Positions 1-11,500 of a stretch of DNA of 64,000 bases are shown here, piece after piece. The stretch is taken from contig NW_004624848.1 of NCBI RefSeq assembly GCF_000247695.1, forward strand, positions 3,765,271-3,829,270, read 5' to 3'. Below the pieces are notes generated by a model. The model searched no databases. It was not told where the DNA came from and saw only the letters and a program-made list of their open reading frames with translations. This DNA comes from Heterocephalus glaber (Eukaryota > Chordata > Mammalia > Rodentia > Bathyergidae). The number at the start of each line of letters is the position of its first letter. Within the stretch, counting starts at the first letter, position 1. The translations under genes were made by a program, and so were the position numbers.

Positions 1-32
<32 letters not shown>
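1..32. repeat. (CA)n microsatellite at window edge
   Basis: Pure CA dinucleotides running in from the window boundary. Confidence 0.97.
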
Positions 33-38
<6 letters not shown>

Positions 39-270
39 CCATTGGTGAACCAAATTTGGCAACTGTGTGATAGAGTCAGGAGTTCCTCAGCTCTTTCTAA
101 TTATCTGTCAATGATCCATGAGACCCAAAGGTGATAGACAAATGGAGAGACTTGGCCTTGGGGAGTCGAGGGACTCAGAGCCATCTGGGGGAACCTTTTT
201 TCCTCGGAGAGGACCAGCCATGTGGATGCTTGAGGGGAGGAAGTCTCAGAGTGAACAGCAGTGGTGGCGG

Positions 271-292
271 GGTGTGTGTGTGTGTGTGTGTG
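271..292. repeat. (GT)n microsatellite
   Basis: About ten perfect GT units after GGCGGG. Confidence 0.9.
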
Positions 293-869
293 GCTTAGGC
301 AGCCACAGGCCTGTTGTGCACACTAAAGAGTGTTGCCCAGCAGAGGCGGCTGGAGCTCAGGAAGTAGGCTGTCCTGGGCATGTGAGGGGCTGAGGGGCTG
401 GCAGACAGGGCTAGCAGGGCTGCTGCTGAGGGGCTGGGGGCTGCCCCTGACGCTCCCAGTGGCCACTGCTCCCAGGAAGAAAGTCCTGTCATTAGACCCT
501 TGTTTCTTTGTATTTAAGCCTTGCTCTCTCTGAGCAGTAACTGGTAGCTTACTGTGAGCTACTTCTGCGAGAATCATTTCCTCAGCTGAGAGGAGCCGAC
601 CACGCAGAGGGGAGTTCTAGGAGCAGTGTGTGGAGGCTGTCCTCCCCTTCCCCGGTAGGAGGGTAGGACAGGCGGGCAGTAGCCTGTACTTCTGCTGAGC
701 AAGGACAGACTGGAGGGCTACGAAGCCCACATTGTGTCCTGGGCTCTCATCACAGGGAATTCTAGCAGACTACATCAGACCACAGTGACCTTCAGAACAG
801 CGCTTATTCCTGAAAGTTCTTGTTTTCAGAGTTCCCTTGACAGCTGAACTTTTGAAAAACTTTCCCTTT

Positions 870-2010
870 CAAATAAAACAGTTTTAAAAGCAGTTTTAGG
901 TTCGTAGCAAAATTGATCACAGTGCAGTTCCTGTAATGCCCCTGCCCCGTGCACTTGGAGCTTGCCCCTGTCGACCCCCCATTTATTCCAGTTGATGAGC
1001 CCCACTGGTACAGCATTACCACTCCGATTCTGGAGTTTACAGTTTTGCACCATGGGTCACTCGTGTATTGTCCACTTCATGGCTTTCGACAGAGGTGTGA
1101 CGACGCACATCCTTCATTCACGAGGCTGGTCTCACTGTCCTAGCAACCCTCTCTACTAAACCCCAGCAGCCATTCAGCTTTTACTATCTCCTTAATTTTA
1201 CCCTTTTCCAGAATGCAGTTTGGTTAGAGTCACATAATATGTAGTCTGTGTAGGTTGGCTCTTTTCACTTAGCAATATACAAACATTTAAGGTTCTGCAT
1301 CTATTCATGGTTTGATAGCTCCTATCTTTTAGGTCCTGAATATCACTCCATTGATTGTCTTTTCACTTGCTGAAAGACAGCTTGGTTGCTTCTAATTTTG
1401 GGAAATTTTCAGTATACACTTTCTTTTTAAAAATTTATTTTATCTTTGTGTTACTGCGGGTTGAACTAAGGGCCTTTCCACTGAAATACATCTCCAGCAT
1501 TTTTATTTGTTTGTTTGTTTTAAAGACAGGATTTTGCCAAATCATTAAGTTGCCCAGGATGGGCTCAAATTTGGGATCCTCTTTTATCAGCCTCCTAGGA
1601 TGCTGGGAGTATAGAGGTGTGCTACCAGGCCCAGCCCGGATGTATGTTTTCAGCTTATGTGATTACATATCAAGGGGCTCAGTTGCAGATTGTAAGGTAA
1701 GAGCAGGTTAAGTTTTGGAACAGGAGGCTCGCCTTTGTTCAGAGCGGCTGCGAGCCCTGTTGCTGCTGTGTCCGGATGGGCGGTGCTCCAGAGCTATCCT
1801 GGGGGACTTGTCGTTGGGATCTTGTCTTACTTGTACTCTTCAAAGCACATCTTTTCCTACGCTTGCTTGCCATTTATTTATCTTTTTGGTGAAGTGTCTG
1901 CTTCCCCATGTACATTTCTTTGTCAGTTCACCTGTTTCCCTTGTCATTAGGGTTAATTGTTTATGCATGTGTGCACGTGTACATATATGCTCTCTTTATT
2001 GATAATGGAC
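870..2010 (+). mobile_element. L1-type LINE 3' UTR fragment (old), interrupted by a SINE
   Basis: Sequence such as TTTTAGGTTCGTAGCAAAAT, CCTTTTCCAGAATGCAGTTT, CTCTTTTCACTTAGCAATAT and GACAGCTTGGTTGCTTCTAA follows the well-known consensus of ancient mammalian L1 (L1M) 3' regions. A minus-strand ID/B1 composite (about 1422-1637) splits it; the flank resumes after 1640 with decayed similarity. Confidence 0.65.
1422..1637 (-). mobile_element. ID/B1 composite SINE (old)
   Basis: Minus-strand ID-like part (GGGTTGAACTAAGGGCC) followed by a B1 part (GACAGGATTTTGCCAAAT to TGCTGGGAGTATAGAGGTGT). Diverged; inserted in an L1 relic. Confidence 0.7.
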
Positions 2011-2129
2011 AAATAATTATATGGGCTGCAATGTGATGTTTTGATCTCTCTGTAGAAATAGTCAATCAAGCTAATATACCCATCTAAAATATTTTTCAAA
2101 ACAATTTTTAATGAGTTTGTAGTATTTTA

Positions 2130-2230
2130 TTTTATTTATTTTATTTTATTTTTTTGGTACCAGGGATCAAACTCAGGACCTTGTGCTTGTGAGGCAGGCA
2201 GTGGCACCACTGAGCTAAATCCCCGGCTCA
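2130..2230 (-). mobile_element. ID SINE with 16-bp target duplication
   Basis: Runs T-tail, GGTACCAGGGATCAAACTC to GAGCTAAATCCCCGGC. Flanked by perfect AGTTTGTAGTATTTTA copies at 2114-2129 and 2231-2246. Confidence 0.93.
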
Positions 2231-3319
2231 AGTTTGTAGTATTTTAAATAGATGATTTCAAATTTTGGGCTGTATTCTGCTAATGGTTTACAGGTTTTGA
2301 CTCTTACAGTGCAAGAATTACCCTATACTTGCTGAAATTTCTGACAGTCTTCTTGGGAGATCATTTTTCTTGTAGGAAATTCTTGTAGAATTTGAAAATT
2401 GAGATATAGAAACTAAAATATTGACATTCGAAAAGCGACTAGTGTGTTTTGTAGTGAGGGGCTGCCCAAGATGAGCCCTAGGTCAGACAGATTTACCCAG
2501 CTCTCAGAGGTAGCTCAGGACACCCACGGCCTCCCGATGTGGGCTCGCCCCACCTGGAGGCCACGTGAGGAGCAGACTGGCAGGGTGTGCTCTGCAGGCA
2601 GCTGGGGGGCCTCTGGCCAGTCAGTTGGGGGTGTTAACACGATCCGTTACCCTCTGCTGGGAAACCAGGGCACAGTGAGGTGGTCCCAAGCCCAGCACCT
2701 CGTTAAAATAAAACCACTCAGACAGGACCTGAATAGGAGGGCTTTTTTCTTAACATGAAAAAGGAAAATGATATCTATTTGTCTTCAGAGATAATTTGTA
2801 TCAAAATACGTATTTGAAACATACTACTCTCTTCCCTTTACCCTTTTCCCATTCCCTTTAGGTAATCACTTATACTAATTTCTTATACATTCTGTTAATA
2901 TTTTTTGTGCAGAAATAAGAAAATACAAACATATATCCTTAACACAAGAAGGTAGTGTTGCTATCTAGACACTGTTGTTTTGCTGTTTGACTTCACAGTA
3001 TAACCTGGAGATCTTACAGTCCAGTGCTCTCTCTCCCTCTCTCCAGCAGCAGCGTAAGTGATTTAATTTGCCTGCCAGAGTTCTTTCTAGTTGTTTCAGT
3101 CATCTGTCCCCAGTCACTGTGCTGCAGTCAACACATTTGTGTCTGCTCAGGTCCGTAAGTGGGATTGTTGGATCCAAGGGTAAATACACTTACCACTTTG
3201 ATAGTGGTGACAAACTCTCCACTGCATGCAGTTATAATATTTTGCATTTCTCTCTGTATTTACCTAACAGGATGTCCAGCGTTGGGATTTTTGCTGTGTG
3301 ATTGTCATTTCCTTTTTGC

Positions 3320-3406
3320 TTTTTTTTTTTTTGGTACCGGGCATTGAGCTCGGGTCCTTGCGCTTTCGAAGCAGGTGGTGGAACCACTGAGCTAAATCCC
3401 CGGGCC
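3320..3406 (-). mobile_element. ID SINE
   Basis: T-run, GGTACCGGGCATTGAGCTCG to GAGCTAAATCCCCGGGCC. Confidence 0.9.
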
Positions 3407-3433
3407 AGTAGTTTGTAATTTGTGTGTGTGTGT

Positions 3434-3503
3434 GGTACTGGGGTCAAACCTAGGGCCTCATTCAGGGGGAGCACCCACTCTGGTACTGAGCTTCAGCCAG
3501 CCC
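3434..3503 (-). mobile_element. ID SINE relic next to (GT)n
   Basis: GGTACTGGGGTCAAACCTAG and GGTACTGAGCTTCAGCCAGCC keep the ID pattern but are diverged; a short (TG)n precedes it in place of the usual T-tail. Confidence 0.6.
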
Positions 3504-4358
3504 ATACTTGTTTCCCAGGGAAACCTGTGTGTTGGAGCTTCTTACACGTACATTGTGTGAGCTGCTTCCTCGTTCCTTGCTGTATCTATATAGTGCTCCA
3601 TTATATGGACATACCCTCATTTGTTTAACCTCCTGATACTATTTCCTGTCCTTGGCTGTTCCCGACAGTGCTGTGTGGAATAGCTTTGTAATATACAAGT
3701 TTATGTATAGAATTTGTTCCTAGAATCACAGTTTCTGGATCAAGAGTATGTTTGTTTGTATCATCTGTTTTAAAGATAATATTTTTATAACCAGACATAG
3801 ATGACAGTTTATTTTGGCTTTCCTATTTTGCAAATGAAAAACCTTACACAAAGAACTATGCTTTTGACTGTTGAAAACTTATAGGAAAATAGAAATATTA
3901 CCTACCTGTATATAATTTAATTGGATTTAGAATTAATATGTAAAGCAATATGTTAAATATATTCACTTTGAAATCCAGACATTATCCATTATTAGTGTAC
4001 AGTTTCCCTGGAAATAGGGAGGGGATGGGGTAACTGTTGATTCAAGTTACTTTTGAGCAGAGCCATTACATATTTCAGTACTCCAAGAATATACCAGTGG
4101 GTCTTGACTGCTTTGGTTATGCAGGATTAACTTGGTGGATATTGAATAAATGAGCTCATGGAAATAAAGAGAAGCTTTTTAAAAAGTGCAGATAGTTTCT
4201 ACTTTCTAGGCATCAGTAAAGAATGATTAGTGCTCATTTTAGAAATAAAGAGCCATTTTGGGAAAATGGCCATATATAGAGATTTTGAGTTTTTAAGAGG
4301 AGAAAGGAAAGAAACTATTAACAGTAAAAAATCTGGAAAACTAGCCAAGAGCAGCATC

Positions 4359-4450
4359 TTTTTTTTTTTTTTTTTTGGTACCAGGGATCGAACTCGGGTC
4401 CGTGCGCTTGCGCAGTGGGTGACGAAACCACTGAGCTAAATCCCCGGCCC
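4359..4450 (-). mobile_element. ID SINE
   Basis: T18 run followed by GGTACCAGGGATCGAACTCG and ending GAGCTAAATCCCCGGCCC. Confidence 0.93.
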
Positions 4451-7400
4451 AACTTTGCCTCTTTTAGGATTGCGCTTCGCCTGGCCCTCAGCTCGGAAAG
4501 GAGGACGAAATCGTCTTCTTCTGTCCATCTAGTTCCCTGTTCGTAGCCCCCAGCTCTCAGGCTGTGTCGTGCTTCATGCTATAGTATTTTGTCACTGCCG
4601 TGTGGAGCGTTCTGTGTTTCAGTGGTGGAGAGAGGAAAACAAACTCACAGGTACCTGCTTCACGTAAACGTGGCGCTCTCGTCTTTCTTAGCACTCACTC
4701 ACGTTCAGGACGATCCTAGGGACCTGAAAGTCAAGTATTCCAGTCCCTGGTCCCTCTGCAGACACGGTAACCAGTATATTGATCAACGTCCTTTACTCCA
4801 GTTCCTGAATCCTAAAACGTCTGGAAAATCTCTTGAAACTGATCTGAACTCATGTGAGGCTATTTATAGCCTCTAATCCATTTGGCTAGGTATTCATAAC
4901 TTGGGCTGGTAAAATGTTTATTTGATTGTGGGGTTTGATTACATATCAGACTCTGGAGAAGGTATTACATAATATGTAGTATAAGCATCTTTGTGGAAAA
5001 AAACAAAAAAGAACTCAGAGCCACTTGCCCTAAGGATTCCAGGTCAAGGATGTAGGTGTCTGAACTGACCTTTGAATTACGCTTTACGAAAGTGAAAGTG
5101 CTTCTGTACTTTTTTTTTTTTAAACAAACTTGTGTTACAGATGGGGCAGACATATTTTGGGAAAGCTCAGTGCTAGAGTTGGAGCCTTCTCGATTAGTCC
5201 TCTGGATTGGAACAGAACTAGAGTCAGAGCCCTGTGCACCACGGCGAGTCCCAACCTGTCGCAAGTGTGGAGTCTGCACCCCTGGTGTGGACTTGACACA
5301 CACACATACACACACCCCTGCCATTTGGACGTCCACCTCGGCCCTGCAGCCTCGAAGTTCGTCTCTGTTCCGGGCTTCCTGGGGTGCTGAGTGGAGCCAG
5401 GTGCTCTGGTGTGGGGTGGAGTAGTCTGCTTTCAGACTTGGCTCTCAGTGTTCTCCGTGCCAGGCTGCTGACTGTGAGAGGTTTATTCTTTCATTCTACA
5501 CGTTCCCTACTTTTTTAAAGGCAGAAAAATTGCAACTGATATCCAGACAACAGGGGGATACTTTCAGTGGAAAAGTTTGTACCCTCGTATCCTGAAGCTA
5601 GCATTACGTGGGAAAGCTCCTGATGAGAACTGGACTCTAAGCATCGTCTACTGTACTCTTGACCACAGGATACCAGCTCAGTGGCGAAGGGTCCTGAGGT
5701 TCCTATGAAAGCACACCAGCCAATTCTTGCAGCTAAGCCAGTGTGTAAATACAAAATAAGGAAAGCCAACCAATTTGCAAGTTCCTTTTCCTGTTAGCTG
5801 TCTTCCTGAGAATACTAACCGAGCCAAAAATAAATTGTCATCTGTTACTGCCATCTATTTACATAATTTTTGCCTGAAATAAATAGCTTTTATTAGGTGG
5901 GAAATAAAGAATACTTTGTGTTCACAGGATGAACTCTGATTGGGATCACAGACATAATCCACCCCCGCCCAGGCTTCCTGTTGTTTTCCTTCAGGTTGTA
6001 GTCATTCGTGTCTCACTGCTCCTGAGCAAACTTTCTCAGAGATTTCTATTTGTATTTAAAAACTTTTATCGAGGGAGAGTAGGGAAGTGCTGAAGTTCGG
6101 AAACATGGACTAGGGTGTGGGAGTGGCTAGCACAGACCCCGGTGGTGAAGGCATTAGGTGTGGCGGGAGCAGGGTTAGGACTTCTGCATTCTCCCAGCTG
6201 CTCCTGCAGCCCTCTGGTAAGTGGGCAGAGGTCAGTTCTTGGTATCACTCTTGTTTGCTTTTGTCTTATTTACTTGAACTTTTCTTGGGCCATTTAAAGT
6301 TCCCTATCACGTCTGACTCTTTAAATGTTTACGTTCTTGGATCATAACACTGTTTCTTAAACCCATCGTGTGGACTTGTTTTTGAACGTGTAGGGTTGGT
6401 TCCTTCTGTGAGAGCAAGACGGAGGAGCGTGTTAGGTTTTCACTGCAGGTGCACGCGTACCCACTGGTAGTCTGTGCTTGTTCCTCCCTCAGACTCTGAC
6501 AAGGATCAAACAGTAGAACCAGTCTTGGAGGATTACCACGCAACACATCATTCCACTGCTCTCTTCCTCACCAGCCATTAATCCTCGAAACCTTGGAAAT
6601 CCGAGACAGCGTCGTCTCTGCATTTGTCCTGAAAGTGGTCTTCTCAGATCTCATTGGATCTTTTCCTACAACCCGAGTCAGATCATGTCATTCCCGTTCT
6701 TGGAAACTTGGAATTGGTACACTGCTGCTTACGAAGCAGAGCGTGCATCCCTTGGCGCAGCGTTTAAGTCCCCCGAAGCAGACCTAGGCTGCCTCTCCTC
6801 CACTTTGCCATGTGATTCTTCTGCACAGATGCAGCTGCCGCACCCGAGGCTGCTTCGGTAGTGTGTCATCTGCCTTTTTGTGTTGCAGTGACTCCCTGTT
6901 CAATATTTCTTCTTCTTCTGAGGACAGCAGTCATTAGATTGGCACCTGGCCTTATTCAGTGTGGTGACCTCTGCAAAGATCGTATTTCACAGGGCCAGAT
7001 TCATAGGTGTAGGAGTCCAGACTTGATCATACCAGTTCCCCAAGATGAGTGTAATTAGTATGTACTGCAAACATGTACTAATAAAGAGACTAAAGTAAAA
7101 AGAATTAAAACTTGATCATACCTTTTGGGTTGGTACCATTCAAACCATAACACATAGTTATAGGTATTTTAAAGAATATTCTGTTTTCTGTACTTCAGAT
7201 CACTTGAGCTATTGTTTACCACCTTTCAGGGGAGTAATTCAGACTGTGGTCACTTGCTTTCTGCTCCTGATGGGTAGTTACAGGAGTAAGGCCTAGTTTC
7301 AGTTTTCACCAGGCCTATTTTAGCACCAGAGAATTTTAACATCTGAAAGGTTCACGTAACTTGTTTAAAATCTTAAAGGGACAAAAGGCAGACCATGCCG

Positions 7401-7737
7401 TTTCCTTGTGTCTGAAGTCATATTGTAGACAGAAAATACTTTGAGCCCCTGATGCCAGGTGTGGTATTCTCTTCTTGCTCTCAGCAGAAGCAGAGCAATG
7501 AGGTAGTTCTGTGTAGGATACATTTGTCTGAAATGCTGAGCTACTTTAAGGCAAAGCCATGGCTTATTTTTCATACCCTTTGAGTCACGCAGAGCTGTAG
7601 AGAGATGCAGCACAGGCATGCAGTCGTAGGGAGAGTTGTCCTCAGCTGAAGCCCAGGAGCCTTCTGCTGTGCTCCCAGCGGTGCCGTAATGAATGTTGAC
7701 CTGATCTGGGAGGGAATGAGGTGAGGACACAAACTGT

Positions 7738-7831
7738 CTGTGCTTTTGCTCTTTTTTTGTACCGGGGATGGAACTTGGGTCCTTGCGCTTGCAAGGCAGG
7801 CAGTGGAACCACTGAGCTGAATCCCCGGCCC
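7738..7831 (-). mobile_element. ID SINE with 10-bp target duplication
   Basis: TTTTTTTGTACCGGGGATGG to GAGCTGAATCCCCGGCCC. CACAAACTGT flanks it at 7728-7737 and 7832-7841. Confidence 0.9.
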
Positions 7832-8159
7832 CACAAACTGTGTGTGACTGTCGACAGCCCAGGCCAAGTGTCGCAAGCATGGCATGGAAAGAACTTGCAG
7901 TGTGCTGGGAATTTCTCTAGATATCTTCCTTAGTCTTCACAACAGGCCTCACAGAGGCGCTGGGCAGGCTTTCCTAAGACTAAACTGGCCAGGCGGAGCT
8001 GAGGTGTGGTCTGAGGCCCGTTTCTCTGAAGTGGTCATCTTGTTGCCTTCGCCCTGCCTGTTTCCTTCCCATCAGCGACTGCAGTTTCCTCTCCCAGCAT
8101 CAGAGATGATGCCTGTGGGAGTTGTCATCAAGGTTCAAACTAGATAATATTCACATGAA

Positions 8160-8240
8160 GGGGCCGGGGATTTAGCTCAGTGGTTTTGCCGCCTGCTGTG
8201 CAAGCACAAGGACCTGAGTTCGATCCCTGGTACCAAAAAG
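8160..8240 (+). mobile_element. ID SINE
   Basis: GGGGCCGGGGATTTAGCTCA to GTTCGATCCCTGGTACC plus short A-tail. Pol III A-box and B-box positions are intact. Confidence 0.93.
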
Positions 8241-8649
8241 AAGTTACATGCTGATAATACACAGGAGAAAAGAGCTTTCTTCCTGTTGGATAAAACACTT
8301 TTTAGACATTTTGGTCAGAAAACTGAATAATCTGCCACATACTTTTCTGTATCTTTTATTTATATCTTCTTTTATTTGGAAAAATAGAACATTTAATAAA
8401 CTGTAATGATCATTATTAAATTTGAACTCATATACAGGCTGTTTTCAGTTTTATATTGGACTCAGTACTGTTTCCTATAAGGATTGAATATCTTGCTTTA
8501 TAAATTATAATGCTATTTTGGCAAAATGTAGTTGTTGGGCAAAATAGATTGAATAAGAAAATGTAAAGCAATTTCGTTTAAATGCTTGTCAGTTGTCTTC
8601 ACTTGTAATAACCTCACCTGCGTCCTTTTTGTTTCGTTTCATGACATTC

Positions 8650-8935
8650 TGATGCTGGGGATTGAACTGAGGGCCCAAACTTGCTAGACAAGCTCTCACC
8701 AGAGCTGCAATCCCAGCCCTTTTAATGTATGTTTTCTTTTTTCTCTTTTGAGGGAGTGAGTGGTACGGGGCGACTGGACCTTCCCACAGAGCTGTATTCC
8801 CAACCTTTAAAATTGTTTTTATTTTGAGACAGGATTTTGCTAAGTTGCCCGGGTTGATTGAGCTCCAATTTGTCATCCTCTGCCTCAGCCCCCAAAGTGC
8901 TGGGATTACAGGCCTGTGCCACCACGCCTGGTCCA
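8650..8935 (-). mobile_element. Old ID and B1 SINE composite
   Basis: ID-like GGGGATTGAACTGAGGGCCC, a second short ID-like piece (8759-8812), then a B1 part GAGACAGGATTTTGCTAAGT to TGCTGGGATTACAGGCCTGT. Diverged. Confidence 0.75.
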
Positions 8936-9528
8936 TACTGTGTTGTAATGCATATTTTCAGAGAGTGTTTCAATGACCTCTTGTAACTTTTCCATGTAGT
9001 GTGTGGGTCTCAGTCATCAGACGGTTTTGCTTGGGACGGACACTAGCTCCGGGAATAGTGCTCACTCAGGAGCGCTGGTTTTAGGTGCCAGCAGGCAGCT
9101 CTCATGCCATTGCTCACCTCTGCGTTTCCCCACGCTGACTTCATTTCAGGCAGGCACTTACCTCACGGTGGCAGAAATAACACCGGCAGCACCCCAGGTT
9201 GCCACTTGAGCTTGGGTCACGTGGCTGTGTCTCACGGCCATTCCTAGAATGTGGGCCACGTCTGGCCCGACTGTCGGGGAGTTGGTGTCCAGATCGAGCT
9301 TGCTTTGCCAGTGTCAGAACGAGGGGGACAGGCTGCGGGGCGTAACTTGGAACACAGTTGGTTGAATGAAGCTACAACCAGAACTTTATATTTTTTGCTA
9401 CTGGAATTTAAGAAAACAAATCTGCTGCCCTAAAGAACATGTTCACCATTAACTACTATTATCTGAAAAAGGAAAGGACCAAAAATATACAAGTCATGAT
9501 TGGGTACCAGATGCTGTATCGATTTTCT

Positions 9529-9602
9529 TTTTTTCTTTTTTCTTTTTGTTTTGGTACTGGGGATCGAACTCAGGTCCTTGCACTTGAGCTAAATCCCCAG
9601 TC
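9529..9602 (-). mobile_element. ID SINE with internal deletion
   Basis: GGTACTGGGGATCGAACTCA then CACTTGAGCTAAATCCCCAG; the segment between anticodon-like arm and A-box is missing. Flanked by CTGTATCGATTTTCT and CTGTATCAATTTTCT. Confidence 0.88.
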
Positions 9603-9886
9603 CTGTATCAATTTTCTGTAAAAATTGTGGCATTCACAGTCCTCTGTGGTGAGGCTTACTCTTGCGGAGCACTAAGCGGTCACGTATTTTGCTTAATCCG
9701 AGTACTCATTGTACTGATGCGGAAATCCAAGGGCTGAGCGTGTATGGATCCAGATGTGTCCGACTTCTTTACACAGTCTCCTAGGGTTCGCGTCGTTAGT
9801 CTGGCCCGTCCACCTATGTGTCCGTCACCCATCCCTTCAGAATCCTCTGAGCGGTGGCCTCGTCTTCTCCGCTCTGCCTCCTGAGG

Positions 9887-9889
<3 letters not shown>

Positions 9890-9975
<86 letters not shown>
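9890..9975. repeat. Compound microsatellite (TC)n(TG)n
   Basis: About 51 nt of TC repeats followed directly by about 35 nt of TG repeats, a polypyrimidine/Z-DNA-prone tract in intron 1. It creates several spurious repeat-coded open frames. Confidence 0.98.
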
Positions 9976-9977
<2 letters not shown>

Positions 9978-10589
9978 TGCCTTCCATACCAAGGGCCCCA
10001 CCCCTGTATCCATTCTCTTCCACCTTCCTGCTCCCCATTGTCCTCACCAACAGTGCAGAGCCAGTCTTATCAGCCACCTGTTTTCCTTGGCTTGGAGCAG
10101 GACCCCGCCTCTGCTCCTGCCAGCTCCCCTCCCAGCACTCTTCTGGGCTAGTGTTGTGTTGTTTTCCTTCCCCGGTGCTGCCCTCTTCCACCCTCCACAT
10201 CCCTGTGCTACTTGGATCTGTGTCTCAATGTCACTTTAAGTCCTCAGGGCCTTTCTGCCTCTCTCCCACTCCTCTTAGATGTGGAAATCAGATTTTCCAT
10301 AGCCTTCCCTTTCCCCTTTCCCCTCTCAACAGTTTGTCACTGTGCACCCGCATGCGGTTATCAGCCTCAGATTCCTCACCGTGGCCGCGTGTGTTTGGCT
10401 CGTCACCGGGTCCCGAGCCTCTCGCAGGGCTGGAGTGTGATGAACGCTGTCCTGGTGAATGACCAAATGTGCCCAGGTGGTGCATTCTAATGCTTGCTTT
10501 TTCTGTACTTCTTTCACTCTGATCTCATTTATTACTCAAGAATAAACTTGTATTGTAGGTAGCTTCTGATTTGCTTAAGAATAAGTTAT

Positions 10590-10673
10590 ATGGGCCGGGG
10601 ATTTAGCTCAGTGGTTCTGCCGCCTGCCTTGCAAGCACAAAGACCCGAGTTTGATCCCCGGTACCAAAAAAAA
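10590..10673 (+). mobile_element. Young ID SINE, perfect 13-bp target duplication
   Basis: GGGCCGGGGATTTAGCTCAG to GATCCCCGGTACC plus A10. AAGAATAAGTTAT occurs at 10577-10589 and 10674-10686. Confidence 0.95.
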
Positions 10674-10698
10674 AAGAATAAGTTATGCTTCCTTTTTT

Positions 10699-10858
10699 TA
10701 TTTTAAATTTTTTTTAATTTTTTGAGACAAGATCTCACTGTGCAGTTCAGCCTGGCCTTGAACTCACTATGTAGCCTAGGCTTGCCTTGAACTCAGAATG
10801 ATCCTCTTGCCTCAGCCTCCCTAGTGCTGGGGTTACAGCGTGCACCACCACACCAGCT
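10699..10858 (-). mobile_element. B1 SINE
   Basis: TTTTGAGACAAGATCTCACTG, two copies of the TGGCCTTGAACTCA-type module, CCTAGTGCTGGGGTTACAGC and CACCACCACACCAGC: a 7SL-derived B1 in reverse. Confidence 0.92.
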
Positions 10859-11373
10859 TTTATGCTTCCTTTAGTGCTAACTGTAATTGTCAGCCGCATT
10901 TCGGATCCTGTTCAGTGATGCGCTTGGTTTTCAAACCTTCTGTATCAGAGCTAGATATAATGGAAGGAAATAATACATTCGGGGTATTTCACTCCTCTCC
11001 GTTTGACCTGAGTGTGGGTGACGGAGAGAGGGAGTAGTGGGCTCCGCCGAGTGTTCCAGATGCCCTGCTCAGCGACACAGCTCAAACACCCCTTTGACTC
11101 TGAGGTGCCACCCAAGCACCCACATTCCGCCATCTCCGCACGCCCTTAGGGCTTTGCAAGGAGAAGCTGTCCTCTGGTGATGTGTTATCGGAAGCCATCT
11201 CCCGCCTTGGCCCTAAGAGCTGGCGGCCCAGGTGTGAGGCCTCAGGCTGCCCTGGGGTCCCAGGGGCTCAGTGTCTCCACGCTGGCGCCTTCGGCCGTGT
11301 TGGCCAGAGTTAGTGCCACTGTCACAGCACAGCTTGCAGATAACCTCGCTTCTCTCTCCCTTTCCACCTGCAG

Positions 11374-11500
11374 CTGGTCATGTTCAGAGCTTGACCTGAG
11401 TGAGATCCGCCTGATAGTTTACCAGGACTGTGAGAGGAGGGGCAGACAAGTCTTGTTTGATTCCAAAGCTGTTCAGAAGATTGAAGAGGTGGCAGCTCAG
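11374..11500 (+). CDS. FNIP2: FNIP2 coding exon 2 (start of longin region)
   Basis: Begins with one base completing the codon split with exon 1, then reads [20 protein letters not shown] and continues through [20 protein letters not shown], closing on a codon boundary before GTATGA. The [17 protein letters not shown] core is shared by FNIP1 and FNIP2 and forms the first strands of the FNIP longin fold. KAVQKIEE is the FNIP2 version. The upstream pyrimidine tract and CTGCAG make a strong acceptor. Confidence 0.97.

Larger units (their letters stand above)
2870..3760 (+). mobile_element. Old L1-like 3' fragment, interrupted by ID SINEs
   Basis: Phrases such as GTGGGATTGTTGGATCCAAG and CCATTATATGGACATACCCTC resemble ancient L1 3' UTR sequence. 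The match is from memory and decayed; boundaries are approximate. Confidence 0.4.
1..11373 (+). other. FNIP2: 3' part of FNIP2 intron 1
   Basis: No coding exon is recognisable before the acceptor at 11372-11373 (pyrimidine tract then CTGCAG). FNIP2 exon 1 encodes roughly the first 35 residues and normally sits in a CpG island; no such GC-rich promoter block is seen here, so it must lie upstream of the window. Contents are L1-type 3' UTR fragments near 0.87-2.0 kb and 2.9-3.75 kb, about eleven SINE pieces, a TC/TG microsatellite at 9.9 kb, and otherwise unremarkable DNA. All open frames here are short and unrelated to known proteins. Confidence 0.85.

Noticed and set aside
7365..7880. 171-codon minus-strand open frame
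   Set aside because: Runs through an ID SINE (CRPSHT..., [14 protein letters not shown] is SINE-derived); not a gene.
8160..8240. ID elements as functional tRNA genes
   Set aside because: They keep A- and B-box motifs but cannot fold a full tRNA cloverleaf with a normal anticodon arm, end in GTACC plus A-tail and have target duplications, so they are SINEs.
9754..10462. Open frames with Leu-Ser and Cys-Val runs
   Set aside because: They are translations of the (TC)n(TG)n microsatellite.
1..11373. FNIP2 exon 1 or promoter
   Set aside because: No CpG island and no sequence encoding the FNIP2 N-terminus was found; it must be upstream.
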